A stretch of DNA of 64,000 nucleotides from an uncultured bacterium (lineage in GTDB: Bacteria; Cyanobacteriota; Vampirovibrionia; Gastranaerophilales; Gastranaerophilaceae): assembly GCA_902763805.1 (NCBI GenBank), contig CACWTN010000001.1, positions 358,805 through 422,804 on the forward strand, read 5' to 3'. The position numbers and the translations under genes are program-made. The notes below the pieces were generated by a model. The model was not told where the DNA came from, searched no databases, and was given only the letters and a program-made list of their open reading frames with translations. Numbering within the stretch: the stretch's first letter is position 1; each line of letters opens with the position of its first letter. Shown here in pieces: positions 43,093 through 51,082 of this stretch.

Positions 43093-44319
43093 TTAAAAGC
43101 TGATTATTTCATTGAATACATCTATTGCGAAAGTGTCGCTCATTCCTGATATGAAATCGAGAACGCAGTTTTTATATTCAAGTTCATCATCAAGGTGATA
43201 AATCAGTTTGTTTTTACACCTTCTGTTTTCTTTTTCTGCCAAATCGTAGTCTGAATATTTAACCAGCCAGCCTTCAAAGGTGGTAACCAGTTTTGGGTAA
43301 AGAATTCTGTCTTTTGCAATTTTTTCACGGATTTTCGGGCTGTATTCCATTAACTGTTCAAAAAGTGTTCCAATGATTAGTGTTGCATATTTTTTAAATT
43401 TCTCTATTCTTGGGTGATTGCATATATTTTTGTAATTGAATTGTTTTACAAGCTTGAGGACCTGAAAACAATCTTCCGAAAAACAGAGCCCGCTTTCGAC
43501 TGATGAGTTGTTACACAGGTTCAGCACAAGTGAATGCGTGAAAGAGGAGGTGTTTAATTCGTTAATTTTTAAATCGGGATAAATTGTATGAACAACTTCA
43601 AGTAATTCTTTCTTTTGTTCTTGCCCCAGAATTCCGTAAGACACACCATCTTCTATATCACGGCCGATATATCCGATTTTATCGGAGATTTTAACAACAC
43701 AGCCTTCATAGGTCAGAGAACCGCATTTGCCTCCTTTTTGAATGGAATACAGGTCACACGCTTCTTCTCTTGGTTTAACAAAACGTTCGTCAACTTCACC
43801 GCAGTGGCATACAATTCCGTCACGAACGGCATAAGTAAGATTCAGGTTTTGCTGAAATCCGTTGTAGTCAGTTAGTGTTTCAATGTTATCAATAAATCTC
43901 AGACTGTTATTTTCATGCCAAAAATCATGCAGATTATTTGCTTCGGCAATATTCTGTAAAACGGTTTCTCCGTGGTGTCCGAAAGGTGCGTGTCCAATGT
44001 CGTGACCCAGAGCAATTGCACGTGCAAGTTCTTTATTGAGGTTAAGATATTTGGCAATAGTTTCCGCAACGGAGGCGACAAGCTGAACGTGTTCCATTCT
44101 TGTACAAACGTGGTCATTTTGAGGGGCAAAAAATACCTGAGTTTTGTGCTTTAGCCTGCGGTATCCTTTTGAATGCATAATTCTCATTTCATCACGTTCA
44201 AACGGAGTGCGAAGGTCGCCGTCTTTTTTGTACAGTTCTGCTTCCCTGCTTATTGCAAGCTCCCATTTGGGATTGTTTTCGTCCATTCTGACGCTTGAAA
44301 AATCTGCAAATTTATTCAT
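43093..44319 (-). CDS. dgt: Deoxyguanosinetriphosphate triphosphohydrolase-like protein (dGTPase)
   Basis: This HD-domain enzyme hydrolyses dGTP or other dNTPs to nucleosides and triphosphate and controls dNTP pools. The 408-residue protein has the RRLKHKTQVF start, TRMEHVQLVASVAETIA with the first His, and IALGHDIGHAPFGHHGE, the HD pair plus the second metal-site histidines. DKIGYIGRDIEDGV supplies the last Asp. GAGG lies upstream of the ATG. It is a single-gene unit diverging from sdaAB. Confidence 0.93.
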   Translation of the reverse strand: MNKFADFSSVRMDENNPKWELAISREAELYKKDGDLRTPFERDEMRIMHSKGYRRLKHKTQVFFAPQNDHVCTRMEHVQLVASVAETIAKYLNLNKELARAIALGHDIGHAPFGHHGETVLQNIAEANNLHDFWHENNSLRFIDNIETLTDYNGFQQNLNLTYAVRDGIVCHCGEVDERFVKPREEACDLYSIQKGGKCGSLTYEGCVVKISDKIGYIGRDIEDGVSYGILGQEQKKELLEVVHTIYPDLKINELNTSSFTHSLVLNLCNNSSVESGLCFSEDCFQVLKLVKQFNYKNICNHPRIEKFKKYATLIIGTLFEQLMEYSPKIREKIAKDRILYPKLVTTFEGWLVKYSDYDLAEKENRRCKNKLIYHLDDELEYKNCVLDFISGMSDTFAIDVFNEIISF

Positions 44320-44470
44320 ACTTAACCTCTTTTACTGCAATTTATATTCTTATTATAAAGATATCTTGCATAATTGTAAATTGAGGGGGCAAGCCTTACG
44401 ACAGATAAAGTCGGTTTTCGGTAAATTGTAAATAACAGATTAATTAAAGAACATTTATGCGCTTTTAGGC

Positions 44471-44476
44471 TATAAT
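44471..44476 (+). promoter_or_regulatory. -10 box TATAAT, 6 nt before sdaAB
   Basis: A perfect TATAAT (44471-44476) is followed by TATTTT and ATG 44483, with no Shine-Dalgarno. The -35 region (GAACAT at 17 bp) is weak. Confidence 0.6.
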
Positions 44477-44482
44477 TATTTT

Positions 44483-45151
44483 ATGAGTAATTCTACAGTA
44501 ATAGATATAATTTCACCGATTATGGCAGGTCCGTCAAGCTCCCATACCGCAGGAGCAGTCAGACTCGGACTTTTGGCTAAAAACGTATACAATACAAATT
44601 TTGATAAAGTAGTTTTTAAGCTGTACAACTCTTATGCCCAAACAGGGAAAGGCCACGGCACGGATAAAGGGCTTTTGGCAGGACTTTTGGGTTTTGGGGT
44701 TGCCGATAAAAGAATAAAAAATATCTTTGATACGCCGGAAGCTAAGAACATAAAATATGAGTTTGAGTTTTTGGAGGATTTTAACCGTCACCCAAATGCC
44801 GTTGATTTTATTTTTGACGGCGAATTGCACATGGAAATCTCGGGAAATTCTGTTGGTGCAGGTGAAATTGAGATAGTCAAAATTAATGATTTTCAGACAA
44901 AACTGGATGGAAAGTATAACACTCTATTGCTTATTTATGAAGATGAACCCGGTGTTATTTCTAATGTTACGGGAATTATTCAGGAAAATCAGGTTAATAT
45001 TGCGTCTTTGTACTGCAACAGAAACTCAAACGGCAAAGATGCAACGATGACAATTTGTATGGACGGAGAATTGTCTAAAGATCAGCTAAAAAGAATTAGT
45101 AATCTGAATGATATGTACATTGTCAGATACATTAAGAAACTGGAAAATTAA
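44483..45151 (+). CDS. sdaAB: L-serine dehydratase, iron-sulfur-dependent, beta subunit
   Basis: Together with the alpha subunit it deaminates serine to pyruvate using an oxygen-labile [4Fe-4S] cluster. The 222-residue protein has the beta domain at the N-terminus (IISPIMAGPSSSHTAGAVRLG, GTDKGLLAGLLG) and an ACT-like domain at the C-terminus (LLLIYEDEPGVISNVTGIIQENQVNIASL), which probably gives feedback control. The alpha gene follows after 2 nt. Serine cleavage feeds pyruvate into the fermentative steps that AdhE and hydrogenase complete. Confidence 0.95.
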   Translation: MSNSTVIDIISPIMAGPSSSHTAGAVRLGLLAKNVYNTNFDKVVFKLYNSYAQTGKGHGTDKGLLAGLLGFGVADKRIKNIFDTPEAKNIKYEFEFLEDFNRHPNAVDFIFDGELHMEISGNSVGAGEIEIVKINDFQTKLDGKYNTLLLIYEDEPGVISNVTGIIQENQVNIASLYCNRNSNGKDATMTICMDGELSKDQLKRISNLNDMYIVRYIKKLEN

Positions 45152-45153
45152 AA

Positions 45154-46026
45154 ATGAGAGTAACAACGTTTCAAGAATTACAGGACGTTTGCCTGAAAAA
45201 TAATAAGAAAATATATGAAGTTATGATGTCTTCAGAGGCGGAATCAGGTGAAAACACCGAGTACCATACAAGACTTCAGGCAACACAGAGTTTGCTAGCT
45301 ATGCAGCGCGCGATAAAATCAGGACTAAAATCGAAAGAGCCGTCGATAAGCGGAATGAGCGGCGGAGATTGTGCCAAATTACAGAAACATTACCGTAAAA
45401 ACCAGTCACTTTTCACCCCTACTCTAAGAAAAATAATGACTTATGCTCTTGCAACAAGCGAGGAAAATGTACGCATGGGCACAATTGTTGCGTGTCCTAC
45501 GGCAGGTTCATGCGGAATTGTTCCTTCGGTAATTATTTCTTATGCACAGGATAATAAAATTTCTCAGGACGAACTGATTAACGCACTGATTACGGCAGGT
45601 GTTATCGGAAAAATTGTTGCGCAGAAGCTTTCGCTGGCGGGTGCGGTTGGCGGATGTCAGGCAGAATGCGGAGTTGCAAGTGCAATGGCAAGCGGGGCGC
45701 TGACCCAAATGAGAGGCGGAAATGTTATTCAGGTAATAAACTCTGTAGGTCTGGCGCTTAAAAATATTCTGGGACTTACTTGTGACCCGGTATGTGGTCT
45801 GGTTGAGATACCATGTATTAAAAGAAATGCTTTTTTGGCAATTCATGCGGTAACGGCATCGGAACTTGCTATGGCGGATATTGTTTCTGTTATTCCGACG
45901 GATGAAGTAGTTGATGCAATGGCGCAGACTGCGCAATTAATGTCACCTTTGCTTAAAGAAAGTGCAAAAGGCGGACTTGCAAAAACTAAAACTGCAATAG
46001 AGCTGGAAAAAGGAGTGAATGGTTAG
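45154..46026 (+). CDS. sdaAA: L-serine dehydratase, iron-sulfur-dependent, alpha subunit
   Basis: This 290-residue catalytic subunit carries the Fe-S ligands in VACPTAGSCGIVPS, GGCQAECGVASAMASGAL and LTCDPVCGLVEIPCIKRN. ISGMSGGDCAKL near residue 65 is the family's substrate-loop region. It is complete and ends with SAKGGLAKTKTAIEL. It starts 2 nt after sdaAB and is clearly translated from the same mRNA. Confidence 0.96.
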   Translation: MRVTTFQELQDVCLKNNKKIYEVMMSSEAESGENTEYHTRLQATQSLLAMQRAIKSGLKSKEPSISGMSGGDCAKLQKHYRKNQSLFTPTLRKIMTYALATSEENVRMGTIVACPTAGSCGIVPSVIISYAQDNKISQDELINALITAGVIGKIVAQKLSLAGAVGGCQAECGVASAMASGALTQMRGGNVIQVINSVGLALKNILGLTCDPVCGLVEIPCIKRNAFLAIHAVTASELAMADIVSVIPTDEVVDAMAQTAQLMSPLLKESAKGGLAKTKTAIELEKGVNG

Positions 46027-46170
46027 CCTGATTTCAAAATCCTTGAAAATATAAATTAGCGCTTTTTGACATCATATTTTTAATGTGATGTAATTTTATC
46101 AGCTTTTGACAAAATTTGCGGAGAAAAATTTCGTATGTCCACACTTGTGTCCGGATATTACGGTAAGAAA

Positions 46171-46197
46171 GTAGATCAGGCTTTAAGCCTGACCTAC
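46171..46197. repeat. Near-perfect 27-bp palindrome
   Basis: GTAG-A-TCAGGC-TTTAA-GCCTGA-C-CTAC folds into an 11-bp stem with a single mismatch and a 5-nt loop. It lies between sdaAA and the convergent HxlR gene, without a strong T-run on either side. It could act as a weak bidirectional terminator or be a dispersed palindromic repeat. Confidence 0.5.
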
Positions 46198-46208
46198 AAA
46201 TATAACAA

Positions 46209-46544
46209 TTATTTTTTATGTTTCTTTCCCCAAATGCACATTTCGTTTAGTATAGGGATTAAAGATTCACCTTTTTTAGATAATGAATACTCAACCTTTG
46301 GCGGGATTTGAGGATATTCTTTTCTTATAATTAAATCGTCATGCTCAAGCTCTTTTAGGGTTGTACTTAATGTTTTATGAGATACAACACCAACTAACCG
46401 CTTCATTTCGTTGTATCGAATGACTTTAAATAAAGAAAGAGCATACAAAACAGTCAATTTATATTTCCCGTTTATTAAAGATAATGTGTATTCAAATCCC
46501 GTTTCATAAAATTGTTTTAATAGTTCTTCTTTAGTTTCTGCCAT
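46209..46544 (-). CDS. HxlR-family winged-helix transcriptional regulator
   Basis: HxlR proteins are small winged-helix regulators that often respond to aldehydes, quinones or disulfide stress. The 111-residue protein has LINGKYKLTVLYALSLF, RYNEMKRLVGVVSHKTLSTTLKELEHDDLIIRKEY and PPKVEYSLSKKGESL, the usual three blocks, but the N-terminal sensing cysteine of YodB/HypR types is absent. The only Cys is near the C-terminus (NEMCIWG). It is divergent from the DsbA-like gene across a 150-bp region and probably controls it. AAGGAAAG precedes the ATG. Confidence 0.9.
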   Translation of the reverse strand: MAETKEELLKQFYETGFEYTLSLINGKYKLTVLYALSLFKVIRYNEMKRLVGVVSHKTLSTTLKELEHDDLIIRKEYPQIPPKVEYSLSKKGESLIPILNEMCIWGKKHKK

Positions 46545-46695
46545 ATTACTTTCCTTTTAGATAGTATCTAACTATAATGTGCGTACTTGTTTTTTATATC
46601 ATATAGTTTATCATGATTATATACAAAAAGAAAGAGGTTTTTATAATATCTTTTAAAACAATAGTAATAATTACAAAATAAAAGTGAGGTGTTAA

Positions 46696-47391
46696 ATGAA
46701 AATCACATACTGGTCTGATTATGCTTGCCCATATTGTTATATTGGCGAAAAGAGATTAGAAACGGCTATTGAAGAACTTGGGCTAGGGGTAAATGATATA
46801 GAAGTTGAGATGAAGGCATTTGAACTTGACCCGAATGCAAGTTATGAAGTAGTTTCAAAAACAGATGAAAGGTTTGCGGTTAAATATGGTTTGACTTTAA
46901 ATGCAGCAAGAGAACGTATTGAGGGAATATCCTTATTAGGCAGACGTGAGGGGATAGATTTTCGTTATGCTGATACGCAATACACAAATATGCTTGATGC
47001 ACACAGATTAACAAAACTTGTGGCAAGTAAGGGTAATAAAGAAAATACGCAAAAAGTTATTCATCTTTTGTTTGACGCATATTTTACAAAAAATCTAAAA
47101 TTAGCAGATAGAAGTGTCTTATCAGATATTGCACGTCAGGTCGGAATAGAAGAAGATGAACTTAACAAAACCCTTGATTCAGATGATTTTATTGATGATG
47201 TCAGATTTGATGAAAACGAAGCGTATAAGCTCGGAGTTCATGGCGTTCCTTATTTTGTTATTGATGATAAATATGTAATTGGCGGATGTCAAACAAAATC
47301 GGGTATTAAACAAACTATCTTAAAAGCATTAGATGAAAATAATGAAAGTTCAGAACAAGGAATGACTTGCGGTCCTGACGGATGCAAATAA
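46696..47391 (+). CDS. DsbA-family oxidoreductase (FrnE-like)
   Basis: This 231-residue cytoplasmic protein has a thioredoxin fold with an inserted helical domain. The active site CPYC is at residues 11-14 (SDYACPYCYIGEKRL), and GVHGVPYFVIDDKYVIGGCQ holds the cis-Pro loop. The FrnE/HCCA-isomerase-like subgroup is cytoplasmic and linked to polyketide or oxidative-stress functions. The C-terminal tail MTCGPDGCK has a further CxxxxC. It has no signal peptide. GTGAGGTG precedes the ATG. The MBL-flavin reductase gene begins 12 nt later. Confidence 0.9.
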   Translation: MKITYWSDYACPYCYIGEKRLETAIEELGLGVNDIEVEMKAFELDPNASYEVVSKTDERFAVKYGLTLNAARERIEGISLLGRREGIDFRYADTQYTNMLDAHRLTKLVASKGNKENTQKVIHLLFDAYFTKNLKLADRSVLSDIARQVGIEEDELNKTLDSDDFIDDVRFDENEAYKLGVHGVPYFVIDDKYVIGGCQTKSGIKQTILKALDENNESSEQGMTCGPDGCK

Positions 47392-47403
47392 GGGAGAAAA
47401 CAA

Positions 47404-48480
47404 ATGTTTGTAGATATGGTTCCGGTAACGGATGTTTTTACGACAAATTCATATTTTTATATAGATGAAACTACTCGGCACGGGTTTTTGATTGACCCCG
47501 GTGCCGAGCCACAAAGATTAAAACAAATTATTAAAGATAAAAATTATGTAATAGAAAAAATATTGCTGACTCATGGGCATTTTGACCATACAGGAGGGGT
47601 AGAAGTTTTGGCAAAAGAATTATCTGTTTCATATTATATCCACGAAAACGGTGAAAAGTTTTTGGAGGATGTTCATTATAATCTTTCAATACATTGTAAC
47701 CGCAAAGTTGTTTTAAATAATGCAAAATACCTAAAAGATGGCGATACAATCACACTCGAGGCAAATTCTAATGCTAAATTACAAGTAATACATACGCCCG
47801 GACACACACCCGATTCCGTAGTATTTTATGACAAAAAAGAAAACATAGCGTTCGTTGGGGATACAATTTTTAAGGGGAGTATAGGGAATTCGGAGTATCC
47901 GGGCGGAAACGGTCAGGAACTCGGAGCAAGTATTATAAACAAAATATTTACGCTTCCTCCTGAAACTGTGTTATACTCAGGTCATAGTGATAAAACAACT
48001 GTCGGTACAGAAAAAGCGAGAGGGGTTGATAAAACAAATTCAATGACTATTGCTTGGGGACAGGTCGGTATTGAATGGCGAAAACTGTTTTTTACAACAT
48101 ACATTCGTCATGGTAGATTTACCCATGAGCAAATTGAAAATACAAAAGAATTTACTGTTTCTGTTCCGCTTGAAAGAACACCTGAAATATCAAAGAAAAT
48201 TGCATATATTGGTTCACGTTCAGGCAGAGATATAAATAAACTTGCTGATTGTAATTTGACTTTAGTTGACGGGATTGAAGTTAACTCCCCTGCGATAAAA
48301 GAAATACCTTTAACTTTGGAATGCAAAGTAATATACAGCCAAGAACAAGAAATTGATAAAATTCCTACTGAATTAAAAGAACAATTTTATCCACAGGATG
48401 TTGATTCAACTGCTCCAATGGCAAACAAGGATTATCACACGGTTTATTATGGTGAAATAGTACAGGCTTATATTTTATAA
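47404..48480 (+). CDS. Fusion of metallo-beta-lactamase-fold hydrolase and flavin reductase
   Basis: This 358-residue protein joins two enzymes. Residues 1-200 are a glyoxalase II-like MBL domain with LTHGHFDHTGG (HxHxDH), HTPGHTPDS, FVGDTIFKGSIG and YSGHSDKTTVGTEK. Residues about 210-358 are a flavoredoxin-type flavin reductase: TNSMTIAWGQVGIEWRKLFFTTYIRHGRFTHEQIENTKEFTVSVP and KIAYIGSRSGRDINKLADC. The join is very short, with no linker. The pairing recalls flavodiiron proteins (MBL plus flavodoxin), but the partner here is an FMN-binding split-barrel. With the HxlR regulator and the DsbA-like protein it probably forms a redox or electrophile-stress locus. Confidence 0.87.
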   Translation: MFVDMVPVTDVFTTNSYFYIDETTRHGFLIDPGAEPQRLKQIIKDKNYVIEKILLTHGHFDHTGGVEVLAKELSVSYYIHENGEKFLEDVHYNLSIHCNRKVVLNNAKYLKDGDTITLEANSNAKLQVIHTPGHTPDSVVFYDKKENIAFVGDTIFKGSIGNSEYPGGNGQELGASIINKIFTLPPETVLYSGHSDKTTVGTEKARGVDKTNSMTIAWGQVGIEWRKLFFTTYIRHGRFTHEQIENTKEFTVSVPLERTPEISKKIAYIGSRSGRDINKLADCNLTLVDGIEVNSPAIKEIPLTLECKVIYSQEQEIDKIPTELKEQFYPQDVDSTAPMANKDYHTVYYGEIVQAYIL

Positions 48481-48485
48481 ATAAT

Positions 48486-48581
48486 TATCAGAGAGAATTG
48501 AACAAATTATCTGCTTAATTTGAAATGTCTGACAGACAAAATTAAACAATTTCCGACTTAATTTTCACAAAATTGAACTTG
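48486..48581 (+). repeat. 96-bp direct repeat, copy 1
   Basis: This copy pairs with 50367-50462: same orientation, same length, and most positions identical by eye (start TATCAGAGAG, end AAATTGAACTTG). The pair brackets the two genes at 48665-50278. Both copies contain TTCCGACTTAA, which also occurs at the left end of the Mu-like transposon at 61151 and its relic at 54521. Confidence 0.75.
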
Positions 48582-48664
48582 CTACTGCCCCCTTTTATTA
48601 TGATGTATTTTTAGGGGTAAATTTTTTCAACTTTTGACAAATTTAAACTGCATTTAAAATTTTA

Positions 48665-49648
48665 TTACACTTCATAAGTTGTGCCAAAATTGAAAAAGCC
48701 GTTTTCTTTTGAATAACCTATTTTTATATCCAAATCCGGCATCCCGTTCCAACCTTTTTCGGCTACTTTATCCAGCAAATCTTTCACATAATTAAAAGCT
48801 GCGCTTTTGAAATCAAGTCCTACCGATGTTGCATTCTCGATACCATCTCTTAGTAATTCATTTACCCCTTGTCCGTCAGCAGTATAATACTCTCCGTCTT
48901 TGAGTATTAATTCTGATAAATCAAGTCCTGTATATTCTTTTAAAGCTGAATAAGCACGATATTTAGTTCTTGCATCACTATCTACACCTTGACTTTGCAT
49001 ACCATAATGTAGAAGATTTGTTGAATTGTTGTTTTTTTCTAATGCTTGCAGGAGAATAGACTTCATGTTTAAATCATCCATTCCCTCAATCATTACACCT
49101 TTAGAATAAGGGTTAATAGAAAATAACAAAGAATTATTACCAATATCAATTCCGTTATTTTCAAGTAAATGTGCCATATTGTTGCTTATTGAATCGTGCT
49201 TTGCTTTTTCTTCTGCTTTATCGTATTCATCTGCGGAAGTATATTGAGGATTATTAATTCGAGGATCTTTTAAGTCAAATTGATAAGCTCTGACTGTTCC
49301 ATATAAAACCATGTTCAAATCGTTTTTATACATAGCATATTTTTCGGGCTCGTGGTCTTTCATTGTATAACCAATTCTCTCTTGTCCGAAATATTTTTTG
49401 CATAAGTATTTATCAACATCATCAGCATTTGAAAATTTTGTTCTCATACCCTCAGCCCAAGAAGCAAGTTTCTCATCAAGTGCGTGTGTACTTTTGTTTA
49501 AATCAGAATAAGGGTTAAGCATTTCGTCTTTTGTTCTAAGGTCATCTGACTCATATTGATTAACCATTTTCTGATACCAATCATCAGGTTTATCAACATT
49601 TCTACGACCTTGGAGATTGTAATAATTATAATATCCGATTTCAGTCAT
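48665..49648 (-). CDS. Uncharacterised protein, cassette partner of an EF-hand protein
   Basis: This 327-residue hydrophilic protein has no signal peptide or membrane segment. It is rich in Asn, Asp, Tyr and Lys. Blocks that look conserved are YESDDLRTKDEMLNPYSDLN, YKNDLNMVLYGTVRAYQFDLKDPRIN and SALKEYTGLDLSELILKDGEYYTADGQGVNELLRDG. It resembles the style of DUF4885-type proteins, but I cannot confirm that. It follows the EF-hand gene by 9 nt in the same operon, and both lie between two 96-bp direct repeats, suggesting a mobile or amplified cassette. Confidence 0.6.
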   Translation of the reverse strand: MTEIGYYNYYNLQGRRNVDKPDDWYQKMVNQYESDDLRTKDEMLNPYSDLNKSTHALDEKLASWAEGMRTKFSNADDVDKYLCKKYFGQERIGYTMKDHEPEKYAMYKNDLNMVLYGTVRAYQFDLKDPRINNPQYTSADEYDKAEEKAKHDSISNNMAHLLENNGIDIGNNSLLFSINPYSKGVMIEGMDDLNMKSILLQALEKNNNSTNLLHYGMQSQGVDSDARTKYRAYSALKEYTGLDLSELILKDGEYYTADGQGVNELLRDGIENATSVGLDFKSAAFNYVKDLLDKVAEKGWNGMPDLDIKIGYSKENGFFNFGTTYEV

Positions 49649-49657
49649 AATTTATAT

Positions 49658-50278
49658 TTACCCCTCCTCATCAACAAAGTTTTCTGCTGATTCTGTTTCA
49701 CTTTGTGTATAAGAGTTAATTGCTTTTCCTGTGCTTGTTGTTTTAAACTCGCCATCTTCAGATTCACTTACCTTTGTATCAGATTTTTGTTCTTGCGGTT
49801 GTGAATGTTCTTTGCAATATTCTATATATTCTTTATAACTTACTTTATCATCATTGTTTGTGTCCATAGCTTCGTCATATTTGCCATCGCCACGTTTTGC
49901 ATAAACTGCTTCCGATTCAACTTCTTTTATTGTATTTTTTTCATCAGATGAATTTTCTTTTATTTCTTTTTCGGCTTTCTTTTGTGCTTGCATAGTCCTA
50001 TATAAATTTGCCATCTCTACCATTCTAACCATTTCTTTTGAAGATATTCCGTTGGCTTGGCAATAATCTTTAAATTCATCAAAAGAAACAATTCCATCTT
50101 CATCAGCATCCATTTCTTTCATATACATTGGCTCGCCTTTTTTGGCATAATAAGCGGTATTGTTATTATTAGTTTTCATACCAAAATTTAAGCCTGCCGG
50201 CTTTTTGTTAAGAAAATTTGTCTGTAAACCGAAACTATTACTACTATTTGTTGAAATGCTGTTTTGAGATAAATCCAT
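49658..50278 (-). CDS. EF-hand calcium-binding protein (second)
   Basis: This 206-residue protein has two EF-hand loops: DADEDGIVSFDE (about residues 58-69) and DTNNDDKVSYKE (about 140-151). The second has Asp in place of the usual Gly at loop position 6, which may weaken binding. The N-terminus is Ser/Asn-rich (QNSISTNSSNSFGLQTNF). The phrases YAKKGEPMYMKEMDADED and YAKRGDGKYDEAMDTNND are internal repeats. There is no signal peptide. It leads a two-gene operon with the protein at 48665. It differs from the EF-hand protein at 7.1 kb in sequence and spacing. Confidence 0.8.
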   Translation of the reverse strand: MDLSQNSISTNSSNSFGLQTNFLNKKPAGLNFGMKTNNNNTAYYAKKGEPMYMKEMDADEDGIVSFDEFKDYCQANGISSKEMVRMVEMANLYRTMQAQKKAEKEIKENSSDEKNTIKEVESEAVYAKRGDGKYDEAMDTNNDDKVSYKEYIEYCKEHSQPQEQKSDTKVSESEDGEFKTTSTGKAINSYTQSETESAENFVDEEG

Positions 50279-50366
50279 TCATACTATCCTTTTATATCCG
50301 TATATATTTATTATATCACTTTTTAAAATTTTCTCAATCATTTAAAAAATTTAAATTGTAAAAAAA

Positions 50367-50462
50367 TATCAGAGAGTTTTAAACATTTTATCTGTTTAAT
50401 TTGAACTGTCGGACAATTAAAATTAAACATTTTCCGACTTAATTTTTGCAAAATTGAACTTG
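50367..50462 (+). repeat. 96-bp direct repeat, copy 2
   Basis: This is the partner of 48486-48581. Just after it, TTTTGTCGGACAGTTTAA (about 50473-50490) repeats part of the internal sequence (CTGTCGGACAATTAA), as expected for arrays of transposase-binding sites. Confidence 0.75.
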
Positions 50463-50877
50463 TTGAATTTGTTTTGTCGGACAGTTTAATTTTATCTGTC
50501 TATTTATAGTCTATTTATACCCATTAAAACCCAAATCTATAGTCCCATTAAACCCCAACACATATACCCACCAAGAAGTATCATGAGTATCTATATACGC
50601 AAACTCTTAAAACTGCCTGGGTTGTCTTGCTGCGCTCGCATTAAACGTGCCTACGGGTTTTGCTTCAAAGAACTTTGTTCTTATTGCAAAAGCACTTCGC
50701 ACTCTGCTCGCTTGCGCTGGACACGAACCTGTTAAGTCTTAAAACGCTTGCTATGTCACTATTCATAGTAACTCTCTTTTTTAATAAGTCAAGTCTATCG
50801 AGCAATAATATCGCACATTACAGACACATTTTTTAACATGAGCTAAAAACGAACCGATGACAAAATTTTAATTCAAA
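50463..50877. other. Gene-poor region with dispersed structured repeat, copy 2
   Basis: No convincing gene is seen. At about 50497-50520 GTCTATTTATA occurs twice in tandem, and CCCATTAAA followed by CCC occurs twice up to 50560. At about 50625-50712 lies the second copy of the element seen at 205-300: AACGTGCCTACGGGTTTTGC, a hairpin, then CTTCGCACTCTGCTCGCTTGCGC. TCTTAAAAC occurs on both sides of it (about 50599 and 50738), like a short target duplication. Confidence 0.4.
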
Positions 50878-50923
50878 ATTCGTTTAATATGGAGTGCAAC
50901 TCCATATTAAACGAATATATTTT
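50878..50923 (+). terminator. Perfect 18-bp-stem hairpin with T-run
   Basis: Positions 50878-50895 pair perfectly with 50899-50916 around a GCA loop (core TTTAATATGGAGT/ACTCCATATTAAA). ATATTTTTTG follows on the plus strand. It would be a strong terminator, yet no plus-strand gene lies upstream within 700 bp, so it may end an unannotated RNA or be an element end. Confidence 0.55.
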
Positions 50924-50958
50924 TTGTTGTTGTATAAAACTACTAATTTATTATATAT

Positions 50959-50976
50959 TATTCCCGTACGGTAATA
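50959..50976 (+). promoter_or_regulatory. HipB-type operator 1
   Basis: TATTCCC-GTAC-GGTAATA, an inverted repeat with one mismatch, is the first of three similar sites whose centres are 50 and 51 bp apart. Confidence 0.65.
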
Positions 50977-51008
50977 ATCGCCGCAAAACTTAAATTTATT
51001 TATATTTT

Positions 51009-51026
51009 TATTCCCTTACGGGAATA
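51009..51026 (+). promoter_or_regulatory. HipB-type operator 2 (perfect)
   Basis: TATTCCC-TTAC-GGGAATA is a perfect 7-4-7 palindrome immediately upstream of the hipBA -35 box (TTGACA at 51033-51038). Confidence 0.75.
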
Positions 51027-51032
51027 TTTCTA

Positions 51033-51062
51033 TTGACAAACACAAAAAAAATGATGTAATAT
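51033..51062 (+). promoter_or_regulatory. hipBA promoter
   Basis: TTGACA (51033-51038), an 18-bp spacer and TAATAT (51057-51062). Operator 2 ends 7 bp before the -35 box and operator 3 begins inside the -10 box, so bound HipB would enclose the promoter. Confidence 0.75.
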
Positions 51063-51077
51063 TACAGTACGGGAATA
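51060..51077 (+). promoter_or_regulatory. HipB-type operator 3
   Basis: TATTACA-GTAC-GGGAATA has two mismatches in its left arm. It overlaps the end of the -10 box and the expected transcription start, 5 nt before the hipB ATG. Confidence 0.65.
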
Positions 51078-51082
51078 ATTTC

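Noticed and set aside
50537-50584. 15-residue hydrophobic peptide on the minus strand (MILLGGYMCWGLMGL), resembling a type I toxin
   Set aside because: It is very short, has no Shine-Dalgarno, and overlaps the tandem CCCATTAAA repeats; no antisense RNA promoter is evident.
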